Assembly: GCA_002917775.1 (NCBI GenBank)
Contig: KZ627155.1
Coordinates: forward strand, 114,522-178,521
DNA: 64,000 nucleotides
Reading direction: 5' to 3'
From: Glaciozyma antarctica PI12
Taxonomy: Eukaryota > Basidiomycota > Microbotryomycetes > Kriegeriales > Camptobasidiaceae
This document shows positions 42,942 to 54,267 of this stretch, piece after piece. A program made the position numbers and the translations under genes. The notes under the pieces were generated by a model, which did not search any database, had not been told where the DNA came from, and was given only the letters and a program-made list of their open reading frames with translations. Position 1 is the stretch's first letter; each line of letters opens with the position of its first letter.

Positions 42942-45900
42942 TCAACTCCACCCAGCTCCATCATCGACGTCGTCCACGTACGGACTCGGCGACACCAGCG
43001 GATGTCCCTTCATGATATGTTCGAGGTTCTGCTTCCGCACCGGCGAGTCGGAGAAGAGCGCGCGAACGAGTTTGGAGATCTCCTGCGTTGAGAAGTCGAC
43101 GAGATGGCCGTTGTCGAAGAGGAAGAGGATGTCGGCCTGCGTGCGAGTGCGTAAGCGACGAAAGAGGTAGGAAGAGACGAAGAACGCACCATCGAGGCTT
43201 CGAGGAGCTCGGAGAGGAACACGAACTTGAACCAAATGTGAACTTCGCGGCCGACGGATGACTGTGCGCGCGATTCGTGAGCGAGTTGTCCGGTCGAAAG
43301 AAGAGAGCGACGTACAGGTCCACCAACGAAGAGCGTCTCGAGTCCGTGCAGCTCCTTGCAAAGCTTGTTGAGCCTAATCGACTGAAACGTCCGAAATGTC
43401 CGCCTGGTCCTCAATCTCCTCGAGCACGCGCAGGAGGACGTCGTTGACGAGCGCGCCGAGAGTCGAATACAGTGCCGTAGGATTCATGACGGGCTGCTCG
43501 AGTTCGTCAGCAGCTGCTGTCACCGGGCGAGGAACGAAACTCACCTTCCAGACCTGCGCCAGTCGCTCGAGCATATGCGTGACTTGCCGCAGGGCACGTT
43601 CGCACGCAGCAAAACGCACATCCTGACTCGTGTAGAGGAAGCGATTCGCCTCGTCCAAGCACTCCATCAACGCGTCCCGCTGAATCGTCTGCAAGCCTCA
43701 CCGCATCAGTTCTGCCCTCCGCCAGTCGAAACGAACGAACTCACCACCTGCTTCTCCCTCCACTCTCTCCCCATCTTCCTCATCCTCTCGACCGCTCGCT
43801 CAACCTCATTTCCTTCCACCTCCTTCCCCTTCCCCTTCGCCAGCGTCTTCCACGCCTTCTCCACCTCGTCCCCTATCCACGCTGCGTCGTTCGCAAACTG
43901 CATCCCGATCGCAGGGACGCTCACGAGGAGCGAGGCGTGGTGCACTGGGGCAGTGGCGCGGTAAAGGGAGAGGATGGCGACGAGAGGATGGCGAAGGAGG
44001 GGGTCCGAAGCTTTAGCGAAGGCGGGATACGTGAATCTGTAAAAACGGGATTAGCGATGCCACTTGAACTCTTGAGAGCATGACTCACGTAGGCGAGCCT
44101 ACTTCGAGTGCCTCCCGTAGAACCTCCTCCGCCGTGGCGACGATTGACCGTGAACCAGCAGAGATGAGCATAGACTCCTTCCACTTGCGCACGCGCGGCG
44201 TCGTCTCGGTCGGCTGTGCTGTCGACCGTGGCGGTGAGGGAGGTAGGGAGACGAGTTTAGGCGGGGAGGGTGGGAGGTCGACGATTTTGGGCGACGGCGA
44301 GGAGAGGTTGTCTTCGGGGAGCGAGGGGGCTTCGTCGTCGCCTTCCCAGCCCCAGCCACCTAGAGACTCTTTCTTTGCGTGTCGAGAGATCGGAGGTTGG
44401 ACTAGGGAGGTCGGTGCGGGTGTCGGGAGAGTCGGTAGGGCGAGAGGAACGATGGGAGGAGAGAGGAGGGTGGTAGGCGGCGAGGGCTTGACGGGTGTGG
44501 GAGGCTCGACAGTCGGTGTTGCGGGCGTAAATTCGTCCGCTTCCTCGCCGAGGTCAAAATCCCATTCTCCACCCTCCTCTTCCTGCCCTTTCGCAGGCTC
44601 GACACCCTCCTCCCTCACCTCAACGACTTCCTCCGCCGCCGCCTCAGCAAGCTCAGCGTCCTCCGCTTCCGCCTCTTCCTCCGCCTCTTCCTCATCCACC
44701 ACTTTCCCATTCTCCTCGAAATCCCACGCATCACCCTCCTCCTCCTCAGGATGCGCCTCCTCCACCACCTCCTCCACCTCCTTCACCTCGACCGGCTCTC
44801 CCTCCTCCTCCGCCATCTCCGCCACCTCCTCCGCTTCTTCCTCGTCCACCTCCTCTGCGAATCCCCACCCGTCCTCTCCTCCCTCCGCCAGCTCCTCAGG
44901 CTCCCCACTCTCCTCTACTTCCTCCTCCACCGCCTCCTCCACCTCGCCGAACCCCCATGCATCCCCCTCGCTCCCTCCCGCCGAACTACCGATCGATAAC
45001 GCCCTCTCCCGCTCCGCGCTTTCAGGCTTAAGCCCCTCCTGAATCTTCAGCGTCCCTGGAAATGCGGGTGTCGGAGCTGGCGATGGAGCGGGTGCGGGTG
45101 GGGGTAGGGAGAGGGGTAGGGAGGTAGGTACTGAGAGGGGAGAAGGGGGAAGAAGAGGGGAAGAAGGCGGGGAGGGAGAGCCGGAGAATCCCCAGGCGTC
45201 TTCCTCGAGATCGGGATCCGCGTCGGGGGTCGGGCTGGGTAGTGTAGGAGGGATTGGAAGGCGGGAAGGGGCGACGGGGAGAGACCGAGGAGAGGGCGGA
45301 GGAGAGGGTTGCCAGGGTTCGAGGGGAGGGGAGGGGGGTCGCGCGATGGTTGCGATACGGGTTCCGAGCGTCTGCCTCCCCTTCGCAGCCGGAGGGACAG
45401 GGATAGGAACGTCCACGACCTGCACCGGGGGAGCTTCCACCTCCTTCTGCACCACCGGCGGTGGAGGAGGAGGGAGGACGAGCTCCTCGAGTACCTCCTC
45501 CATCTCCACCTCTACCCTCGTGCCCTCCCATTTCTCCCCCCTAACGACCTCTCGAACCCTCTCCAGCGCTCGGTCCCCAACCTTCCTCGCCCACTGTCCC
45601 TCGACTCTGTGGCTCCATTCTCTCACGACCGTTTCCTCCTCTCTTCCTTCTCCAGACGGTAGGAACGCCATGAAGCCTCGTTCGGCGAGGGAGGCTTCGA
45701 AGGCCGTTGCGGAGGCGAGCGTGTCGAGGAAGGGTGGGAGTTCGACGGAGGAGGATGGGAGGAGGGCGGAGAGGGATGTGAGGAGGGTCGAGAGGAGTGG
45801 GGGCGTGAGGTGTTTCGTGAAGAGGGGTGCGTAGGGTGACGGAGGGAGGAGGGACGAGTGCGAGGAGAGGAAGGTGAGGAAGGTAGAGAGATCTTCGAGG

Positions 45901-46867
45901 GGTGATGAGGGGATGGTTGAGGGAATGAGTTGGGCAGAAGAGGGGTTGGTGGAGTAGCTGAAGGTGAGAGAGGTCGAGGAGAGGAACTGAGTGAGGAGGT
46001 TGCTGTGTATCCGGCTCGCAATTTTGCCAATAAAAGCGTCGATCCCCGCTCCTCTCCGCCTCAGGACCGTCTCCAGCGCGCCGAGAAGGTTCACCACGTC
46101 CAGCTCTGGTCCTCCAGGTGCTGTCACCGTCTCGGACCGGAGGACGATCGAGTGCGAGCTGATCTCGAAGCAGTTCTCCAGCGCCACGAGGAGCTCACTC
46201 TCGAGCCTTGCTTCCTCGGATGCGGCCCAGCGGTCCAGAGTCGTCCAGGATGGAGTGGAGGCGAGCCAGGGTGGGGGTGCGGGGAGGGACGAGAGGGCTT
46301 GGAGGGCGTCGAGAGAGTCGAGGAGAGCGCCAGAGGTTGTCTGAGATGCAAAAGTCGTTATGGAGGTTTGGAAAGTGAGGAGAGTGCTGACAGCTTCGAC
46401 AGTGTGGGTCGAGTGCGCGGCGGAGAGGGCGAGGGAGGAGTGGGATTCTAGCGTCGAGATGAGAACGGGTAGGAAGGACTGCTCGAGTGTGGCTTAGCTG
46501 CAGCTTGAAAGGGGTGTGGAGAGTACGTACAGGGTCGTGGAGCGTTTGCTCGAGGGAGGAGAGCTCGGTGGAGGACGCCTCGAGACGGGCCAGGAGAGAG
46601 TGTCCCGTTGTGAGCTGGTGACGGAACTCGGGCCACTCGTTGACTAGGAGGTCGCGCGTCTGTTCCTGTGTTACGCCGTAGCTTGTTAGCTTCGTTCCCA
46701 GAGCTGCGCCGAGGTAACACACGCACGTTGATGGAGTCGACCTCAGCTTGGAGGCGGTCGTGGAGCGCGGCGAGGGGCGGTTTCGAGTCCGCGGGAGGGA
46801 GGGAGATGGTCGGAGAGAGAGTAGCTGCTCCTACTTGAGTGAGGAAGTCGGCCAGGGAGGACGACAT
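42942..46867 (-). CDS. ZW10/Dsl1-like vesicle tether and kinetochore-family protein
   Basis: Large protein with the conserved ZW10 C-terminus: VGREVHIWFKFVFLSELLEA, then ADILFLFDNGHLVDFSTQEI and SKLVRALFSDSPVRKQNLEH. In the family this forms the ER-Golgi tether (Dsl1/NRZ complex). The start at 46867 gives MSSSLADFLTQVGAATL followed by helical, coiled-coil-like sequence (PLAALHDRLQAEVDSIN). The centre is one large exon (44085-46187) that turns into a long acidic, proline-rich, probably disordered segment with six repeated tryptophan motifs: DAWGFSG, DAWGFGE, DGWGFAEE, DAWDFEE, GEWDFDLG and GGWGWEGDDE. In yeast Dsl1 an acidic, tryptophan-containing loop at a similar place binds coatomer, so this is a likely COPI-binding region. 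About eight short introns lie in the rest. C-terminal family assignment is good; coatomer binding is inferred. Confidence 0.8.
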
Positions 46868-47297
46868 GGTGCCGATTAGGGTGGAGTCGGCGAAGGGGAG
46901 GTCGAGCTCGTCGTCACGGGTGAGCTGGCGCGCTGGAGGAGTTGGGCTGAGGAAATGTTTGGCCGGAGGTGGTGAGGCTAAGCCGTGCCCTCTTCGCGCT
47001 GAATGAGCCTAACCTGAGTCTTTGGAAGCACCCTGTAGCGTAGAGACAGCTCTGAATATCGGCCGGGCCAAGTTAATTAAAGGAAGCAACCTCTTCCTAC
47101 CTTGTGTGGGCCAGAATTTCCAGCCGTTCTCCCTGCTGCTCTCAGCCAAACTGACTCGAGTCAACCTCGTAGCGCTACAGCACAACCCAGCCCGCACTTC
47201 TCTCAGCCAAGCTCAACTCCGGCCCAGCCTCAGCCCTTCAAGAAAAGAACGAGAGCTTTCGACGCATCCTTCCTCCCGAGCTTTCAGTTAGCCCACC
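46868..47297. promoter_or_regulatory. Divergent promoter ZW10-like/RBG1
   Basis: 430 bases between the two starts; the half near RBG1 is pyrimidine-rich on the plus strand with cagcccttcaagaaaag before the split start codon. No clear factor site was recognised. Confidence 0.45.
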
Positions 47298-49236
47298 ATG
47301 TGAGCACACATGCGCGTGTACGGCTAGAGGGAAGGGCACAGCTGACGAGGAAAGCTTTGTACGCAGGTCTACCATCGCTGACAAGATCAAGGTGCGTTCA
47401 AACGAAGCTAAGGACTCCCCTTCACGAAGCTGATGGTTCGCTTCCCTTTTGCAGGCGGTCGAGGATGAGATGGTAGGCTTTCCTTCTTGCTTTTTATCGT
47501 CAGAGTAGAGCAAGGAGCGCTCGGTGCAGCCCAGCAGCGCTTGGAAAGGCCCACGAGGACTCGCGCAGCTCGATCCCTCCAGCAAGCTCCTCTGCTAACG
47601 TTCGCCCTTCTTCCGCACGCAGGGAAAGACGCAGCGTAACAAGGCTACGTCCTTCCATCTCGGACAGCTCAAGGCCAAGCTTGCAAAGCTCAAGCGCGAG
47701 CTGCTCACGCCCACGACTGGAGGAGGAGGAGGTGGTGGAGTCGGATTCGACGTTAGTAGGACGGGTATAGCAAGCGTGGGGTTCATGTGAGTGCGTTTTT
47801 CTTGAGCTGGGCAAATGAGGGAGCAAGTTGGGAGGGACGGAGGGGAGGAGGGGAGGAGGGGAGGGCCAGCGAGGACGATGAAGGACGGAGCTGACCCAGG
47901 TTCTTGCTCTTGCTCGTCACAGCGGTTTTCCAAGTGTAGGGAAATCGTCCTTGATGAGTGGCCTCACAGGGACGACCTCCATTGCCGCCGACTACGAGTT
48001 CACGACCCTCACGACGTGCGTCCCTCTTCCCCCCTCGCTCCCTCCCTCGCAGCTGATCCCTCGCCCCCAGTGTGCCTGGAACGATCGAAGTGCACGGCGC
48101 GCCTATTCAGATTCTCGATCTGCCTGGAATTATCGAGGGAGCCAAGGACGGAAAGGGACGAGGAAGGCAGGTCATCGCTGGTGAGTTCTCGCGCGGCGAC
48201 GAGGGAGGAGCGAAGCTGATGGTTGTGGGACAGTCGCAAGGACGTGTAACCTCGTTTTCATCGTACTCGACGTACTAAAACCTCTTGGAGACAAGGCCGT
48301 GTGTTCACATTCCTTGAGCCCAGCGATAGATCCTCGCTGACGTCTCCTTCCTGCCCTCCTCTCCCACCACCTCCCCTTCCCCCCGCTCCCATCGTCTCCG
48401 CCAACCCCTCACTCGACCTCTCCTTCACCTCTCCGCACCACCAGATCATCGAAGCCGAGCTCGAAGGCTTCGGCATCCGCCTGAACAAGCAGCCTCCCAA
48501 CATTGTCGTTCGCAAGAAGGAGCGCGGAGGAATCGCCATGTCCAACACGGTACCGCTCACCAAGATCGAGCCCGAGGAGATTCGCGCCGTCTTGTCCGAG
48601 TACAAGATCTCGAACGCGGACGTCATGTTCCGTTGCGACCCTACCCTTGACGAGTTTATCGACGTGATTGAGGGAGGGAGGGTTTACATCCCTTGCTTGT
48701 ACGTTCTCAACAAGATTGACGCAATCTCCATTGAGGAGCTCGGTACGTTCGCTTCGTTGACCGACGAGGAGCGAGTCGCTAACGTCCTCGCGCAGACCTG
48801 CTGTACAAGATCCCCAATTCGGTCCCTGTCTCGGCGCGCGATTGGCTCAACGTCGACGAGCTCGTCGAGGTACGTCCTCTCTCCCCCTCTCCTCGAACGC
48901 ATACTGAGCCACGAGCGCGCAACAGATGATGTGGGAGAAGCTCGACCTCGTTCGCATCTACACCAAACCCAAGGGCCTCATGCCCGACTACTCTTCCCCC
49001 GTCGTCCTTCGCCGCAATCGCTGCACCGTCAAGGATTTCTGCGACAACATTCACAAGGATATCTCAAAGCAGCTCAAATGTGCGTTCATCCTTCCTCTCC
49101 TTTTTCACGGCGGGGACCGACGAGGAATGCAGATGCGATGGTGTTTGGATCGAGTGTCAAGCATTCGCGTGGACAGAAGGTCGGACTGGACCACCAGCTT
49201 GCGGACGAGGACGTCGTTAGTTTGGTGAAGAACTAA
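47298..49236 (+). CDS. RBG1: Developmentally regulated GTPase Rbg1/DRG1
   Basis: Ribosome-associated GTPase of the Obg/DRG superfamily that helps translating ribosomes. The N-terminus [20 protein letters not shown] and [20 protein letters not shown] are DRG signatures. The G1 motif is [16 protein letters not shown], the G2 region EFTTLTTVPG, G3 [18 protein letters not shown] and G4 NKID. The TGS-domain end is [20 protein letters not shown] with [18 protein letters not shown] and the ending place it with DRG1/Rbg1 rather than DRG2. The start codon is split: AT at 47298-47299 and G at 47367 after a 67-base intron. An 18-base exon (47455-47472, AVEDEM) is flanked by introns. Length is normal for the family. 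Adaptor partners (Tma46/Dfrp1) are not in this window. Confidence 0.95.
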
Positions 49237-49390
49237 GGCAGCCCGGCGCGTGCGGTCGTTTGGACGTCGAGGAGGACGGGGACGAGCGTGGTTTGTAGTA
49301 CCTTTTTGTAAGCAGGACGTGCGCATGTTTGTGGGTCTGGCATAGAAGCACGCAGCGGATTCCTTTGCAGAGCGAATGCATTCCAGCTCG

Positions 49391-51590
49391 TCAAGCAAGT
49401 TTGGCCATCTTGCGATCGTTCCCCCTCTGCCTCCGATCATGCGCCGCTCGTCCACCATCTCCCCTCCCCCTCCCACCTCGCCCATCTCCCCTCCCACCTC
49501 TCCCACCCCTCCCACGTCCCTGCTGCTGTCCCTCCTTCGGCGGCCCACCCCCACCTCCAACATCGGCCTCGACCTTGTTCCCCGCGAACTCCCTCGTAAA
49601 CTCATGCTTCTGCAAGATCTTCGCCTTCTTCGGCTGTCGCAAGCGGGGTCAGTTCTCGTCGCATGAGAATGAGAGGAGGAGAAACGCACATTCCGCTCGA
49701 GCATGACTTTCCACCCCTCGATCTGCTCGTCCGCCAACCCCGTCTTCTCCCTCAACGCGACCCGGGCCTTCGAGCGTCGCATAGCGGAATTCCTATCAAA
49801 CAACGTCGCATCGGCGATATAAGCCTGCTCGAGCACACTCGCCACCCGCGACGTGATCGGGTTCGCCAGCGCGTCCTGCGCTCCATCAGTGCCTGCCCGC
49901 GGCAAACGAATAGAAGAACCCACCGAAGTCACGACGGGCGTCGCAGCCCCACTCTGCACCTCTTTCTCATCCGCCTCTTCTCCCTCCCCACCATCTCTCA
50001 CGAACGTCCCCCTCGTAGGATCCTCAAAGTCCTCCAAGAACGCTTCCGTCTCCTCGTCCTCGTCTGAAGACTCGGCTTCGGCGCGAGCGATGATGGTTGA
50101 TTTGAGGGAGTCGGTCATGAAGGTTCGGTCGAGGAGGAGCGCGTCGGCGGTCCCGCTGCGAGAGGGGGTCAGTGGGGCTTGCGAAAGGGTGAGGGAGGAA
50201 CTGACGTCGCTTTGCCTCGACGGAGGTTGGAGGCGTCAAGACGATCGTCGAATATGTTGTGCCGCTTCGTCGTCTTGATAGGCGGTGGCGACGGTGCGCG
50301 TTGAGCAGGAGGAGCGCCATCGCGTTGCCGCTCGAGCTCGGGAGGGAGGGAGTCTTCGAGGAGTGCGGCGATGACGCATTCAGCGGAGTTGCTGAATGAG
50401 GGATTAAGCGGAGTTGCAGAGATAAGCGAGGAAGGAGGGGGAGGAGGGAGGGGAGGACGTCGAGGATTTGCGAGATGGCGAGGTCGGTCGATTCGGTCGC
50501 CTGCGTTTCGGGGGTTAGTTTTTAGCTGAAGGGAGGCACGTAAGAAGATACGCACGTCTTCTTCCTGCACGGGCGCCTTGCCTTTTCCCTTGGCTGACCC
50601 AGAAGCCTGCTTCAGCAGCTCCAACCCATCCACACTCCCCGCGTTCGCTCTCAGTGCCCTCATCTTCGCCGCCAGTACTCCCGCCCTCGTATCCCCCTTC
50701 GCAAGCCTCTCCACCCTCTCTGCGACCCCAAAGTAGTTCTCCAAATCCACCAACAACCCGCGATCCACGAGCGGGCGCCTCCCACTCCCCGTACCCTGAA
50801 CCTCAAACGCCGCTTTTAACACCCCTTCCAGCTCCTCCAAGAACGAAGAACGCCGCTCGACCGCGTTCGACTCGGCGATAGGGTCCAAGATCGCCGCGCC
50901 TAAGAGCACAAAGAGCGTCTCGAGGATCTCAAGACGCGCTTCGAGCCATTCCCTCCCTTCGGCGTCGAGTCCAGTCGCAGGTGCACCAGCTGCAAGAGAC
51001 GAGGGACGAAAGCTCTGAAGGCGCTCGTACCAGGTACATAGCGAGCGCACGACGTCGGGAGATTGACCGTAGATGGAGGCGAGGAGTGGTGTTGAACGGG
51101 CGAGAGAGAGGTGGAGGGAGGATTGGAGTCGGAGAGTGCTGTAGTTGGCGTTGGGGGAGAGGGAGGCGAGTGCTGCGGGTCCTAGTTCAATGATACTGGA
51201 GAGGAGGTCCTCGTCTTTCGCCAGTGCGCGCTCGAGGGTCGTCCGGACGAGCGAGGCGTTCGCGCGTTGGTAAGAGGCGGCGTAGAGGGCGACGAGGGGG
51301 AAGGAGAGAGTGCCGGCGTGGGAGGAGAGGTGGGTGATGAGCTGCTGAGTTAGGAGTCGGGTGTTGGGCGGCGGAGGAGGGGAGGAGGGGAGCTGGAGGG
51401 AGAGGAGAGTGGTGAGAGCTGGAGTTAGCGCTGGCGGGAGGGATGCTGCTGGTGTGCTGAGTAGCGCTGTCAACAGCGAGTTGGCCGTGTCCTGGGCCAT
51501 TCCTTTGCTGTAGTTTGGCTTAGGAGCGTAGAAGTCGAAGGGAGCAGCTTTAGCTGACTCGAGGGGCTGCACGTTCGTCGACGCAAGCAC
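49391..51590 (-). CDS. CUE3: CUE-domain protein Cue3/ASCC2-like (ribosome quality-control trigger complex)
   Basis: Likely subunit of the RQT/ASC-1 complex that splits collided ribosomes and binds ubiquitin through its CUE domain. The N-terminal half is helical and resembles ASCC2 (APKPNYSKGMAQDTANSLLT, SLCTWYERLQSF, LEILETLFVLLGAAILDPI). The CUE region follows, with ATESTDLAISQILDVLPSLL joined by an intron to SAECVIAALLEDSLPPELER. Next is the ASCC2-type motif RHNIFDDRLDASNLRRGK and an acidic stretch SSDEDEETEAFLEDFEDPTR. The C-terminus is Lys/Gly/Arg-rich (RGRGGRGGRGDGRGGRGRGD) and ends at 49391 after RKMAKLA. The start at 51590 is the first Met in the open frame. Five or so introns are visible. 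The assignment rests on domain order and is fairly firm; the activity is by analogy. Confidence 0.82.
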
Positions 51591-51970
51591 GTTCGATCGA
51601 CCTCCTCGGCGTCGCCCCTCCCCTCTTGCCTTCCTTCCACATCGTTTGCTCCCTCAGGCAGCACTTCATCAAGGTAGGTTATCCTGCCAGACCGCCAGCA
51701 GGACAGCACGGCTAACGGATCCTTCCTAGTCAGCCTCACTCGCACAAGAGATAAGGGCACAGCAGCACCTTAGTCCTCCCACCCAGCCACTCCACCACCC
51801 AGGAGTACAGCCGCTCAGCCTCCCAACCACCACCACACCTCCTTTACTCCAACTCGCCCGCCAGCGCCAGCGCCTCAACCTCCTTCGGCCTCTATCGCGC
51901 CTTTCGACCTCCCTCTCCCCACCCCTCGCCACCTCCCCACGACGTGCTCAAGCCGACCTTTAGGTGCCGC
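51591..51970. promoter_or_regulatory. Divergent promoter CUE3/carrier
   Basis: 380 bases between starts, the part nearer the carrier being C-rich on the plus strand. No specific site was recognised. An upstream exon of the carrier cannot be excluded here. Confidence 0.4.
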
Positions 51971-54151
51971 ATGTTCTTGACTCAATCTCCCAGTCTCCTC
52001 GACGTGAACTCTTCTGCCAACCCTCTCCGTGCCCTGATCCTCGTCGTCGTCAATGCGTGCGTTTTTCCTTGTCATGACCAGGAGGGAGCGGAGCTAACGC
52101 GGTGCTACGTGGTGCAGGATCTTGGAGGTCTTCTTCCTCTGGTGAGTTCGTGCTCTTGCGTTGGCGTGATCCTTTGAGAGGGGGGGGGCGGGTACTCCTT
52201 CTCCAGTTGGAGTGACGTATTGACCCCTCTTGACTGTACAGTCTCGTAGGATGGGTTCTCGCAAAGAAGGGAATCGTGAACGACCCAGCTAAGAAGGTGA
52301 GTAGTTGGCGGTGCTGGTTGCCTTCGCCCAAGCTGACCTTCGCTCGCCGAACCAGACTCTCAACAAACTCAATGTGTCCCTCTTCACCCCCGCCCTCCTC
52401 TTCTCCAAAGTCGCCTTCTCCCTTTCGCCCGACAAGCTCAGGGACCTCACCATCATCCCCGTTGGATTCGTCATCATCAGCACGCTCTCCGCTACCGTCG
52501 CGTTCCTAATGGGAGGGCTCTTCCGCCTCAAACGTTCACAGCGCAACTTTGCGAGTGCGCCGTTCCCTTTGAGCGCAGTAGACGAAGCTGACGATGAAAC
52601 AGTCGCCTGCGCCATGTTCCAGAACTCCAACTCGCTCCCTATCGCCCTCATGCAGTCCCTCATCGGCGAGAAGATGCCTCTCCAGTGGGGTCCTGGCGAC
52701 TCAAAGGACCAGATGCTTGGACGTGCTCTCTCCTGTGAGTGTCTTCCGAGCTCTTGCCCTAATCATCTCGCTAACGGACGACTCGCAGACCTCGTTCTCT
52801 TCTCGACCCTCGGCATCATCGTCCGCTGGTCCATCGGCGTACGCCTCCTCACCTCCGCCGAAGCACAAGACGACTCCTCCATCATCCTCCCCGTGGACGA
52901 AGCCGCGTACGAGTCTTCCGACGAGGCCCCTCTCCTCCCCGAACGTCGCGTGAGGCCCAAAACGTCCTTCGCAGCCGAAACGACCGTCGTCCCCGCCTCT
53001 CCTCCGACTCCTCCTCACGGCGCGAATGGCGGCGGGGATCGCACGACGCTCGTCCTTCTGGGTGCGGACGAGGGACTCGCAGAAGCCGAAGCGAATGGGA
53101 ATGGGAAGCAGCGCAAGAATCGCCCGAGGTCCATCTTCCAGAGCTTCCCCAACACGCCTTCGAGGAGTCATCGGACGTCGGTTTACAACTCTGAAGAATC
53201 GGAGGACGAGGAAGGAGGAGACGAGGAGTGGGGCGTCGCACATGGAGTGGGGAGGAAGGCGGACGAGTGGGAGTGGTGGGAGAGCGTCAAGCGCAAGACT
53301 GGCAAGGTGTGGAGGCCGATTCGCAGGATGGGCAGGAGGATTGGCGAGTTCATGACGGTTCCCTTGTGGGGTGGGCTGCTGTCCCTCGTCGTCGCGTGCA
53401 TCCCACCTTTGCAGGCGGGGCTGAACGAGCTCGAGCCGCTCAAGGCGTGAGTTGTCCTCGTTCCTAACGCCTAGCCAGCTACGACTAACTCGTCGATTTG
53501 CTTCCGCAGCGCGATTCGCAGCGCCGGCAACTGCTCAGTCCCAATCACTCTCGTCACCCTCGGAGCCTGTTCGTCCCTCCTCTCCCCTCCCTCCTCCCCA
53601 CTAACCGTCTCGCAGACTTTTACCGACCCTCCCCTCCCTCCACCGGCCCTTCGCAGACGTTCCTCGCTCGCCTCAACCCCTTCTCCAAGCGCGCGCGCGC
53701 GGATAGGCGCGAGGCTTCGAGGGCGAGTCCGGGAGAGACGAGGACGGTCCTGGTCGCTGTGACGAGTCGCATGATCATCGTTCCTCTCATCCTTCTCCCG
53801 CTGTTTGGGTACTACGCCGCGATCACGGAGAACGTTGCCGATGATCCCGTATTCATCGTCGTCGGATGCCTCCTGATTGGGTACGTCCTCGTTTCGCCTC
53901 TTTGGGTGCGGAAGGCTGACGAGCGTGAACAGGAGTCCGACGGCGATTACGCTGGCGCAGATCACGTCTAGCGCGGCGGGAGATACGTTCGAGATTCTCA
54001 TCTCTCGCACGCTGTTCGTTAGTTACGCGTTTCTTACGTGCGTTCTCTCCTTACTTGGCGAGAGTTCGGTGAGCTGACAATGCGGTTGAACAGGGCACCT
54101 TGTACGATCGCTTTGGTATTGGCAGCGTTGTACATTGATAAGCAGCAGTAG
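51971..54151 (+). CDS. PIN-like/auxin efflux carrier family membrane transporter
   Basis: Integral membrane carrier of the PIN-likes group, which in fungi includes Ecm3-type proteins of uncertain substrate. Exons join to a hydrophobic N-terminal bundle: RALILVVVNAILEVFFLCLV, GWVLAKKGIVNDPAKKTLNK, LNVSLFTPALLFSKVAFSL and LTIIPVGFVIISTLSATVAF. NSNSLPIALMQSL is the conserved N-S/N-x-P loop. A long hydrophilic, acidic and Ser-rich cytosolic loop (about 52860-53340) separates it from the C-terminal bundle, with PLWGGLLSLVVACIPPLQ, MIIVPLILLPLFGYYAAIT, PVFIVVGCLLIGSPTAITLA and ISRTLFVSYAFLTAPCTIAL. The stop is at 54151. Start 51971 gives a short leader before the first helix. The five-plus-five helix layout with a central loop fits the family. 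Transport of auxin itself should not be assumed. Confidence 0.88.
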
Positions 54152-54267
54152 TCTCCGATGTTCATACGCAATAGCGCAATACAAAGGAATCTTTCGCATG
54201 TACACCGTCCCGAGCGAGCTGAGCAGCGAGACCACTCTCCCTCACTGTTCAACAACTGCATTCCCTA

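Noticed and set aside
44080-45042. Plus-strand serine-rich frame of 320 codons
   Set aside because: It is the complement of the acidic, proline-rich segment of the ZW10-like protein and has no motif of its own.
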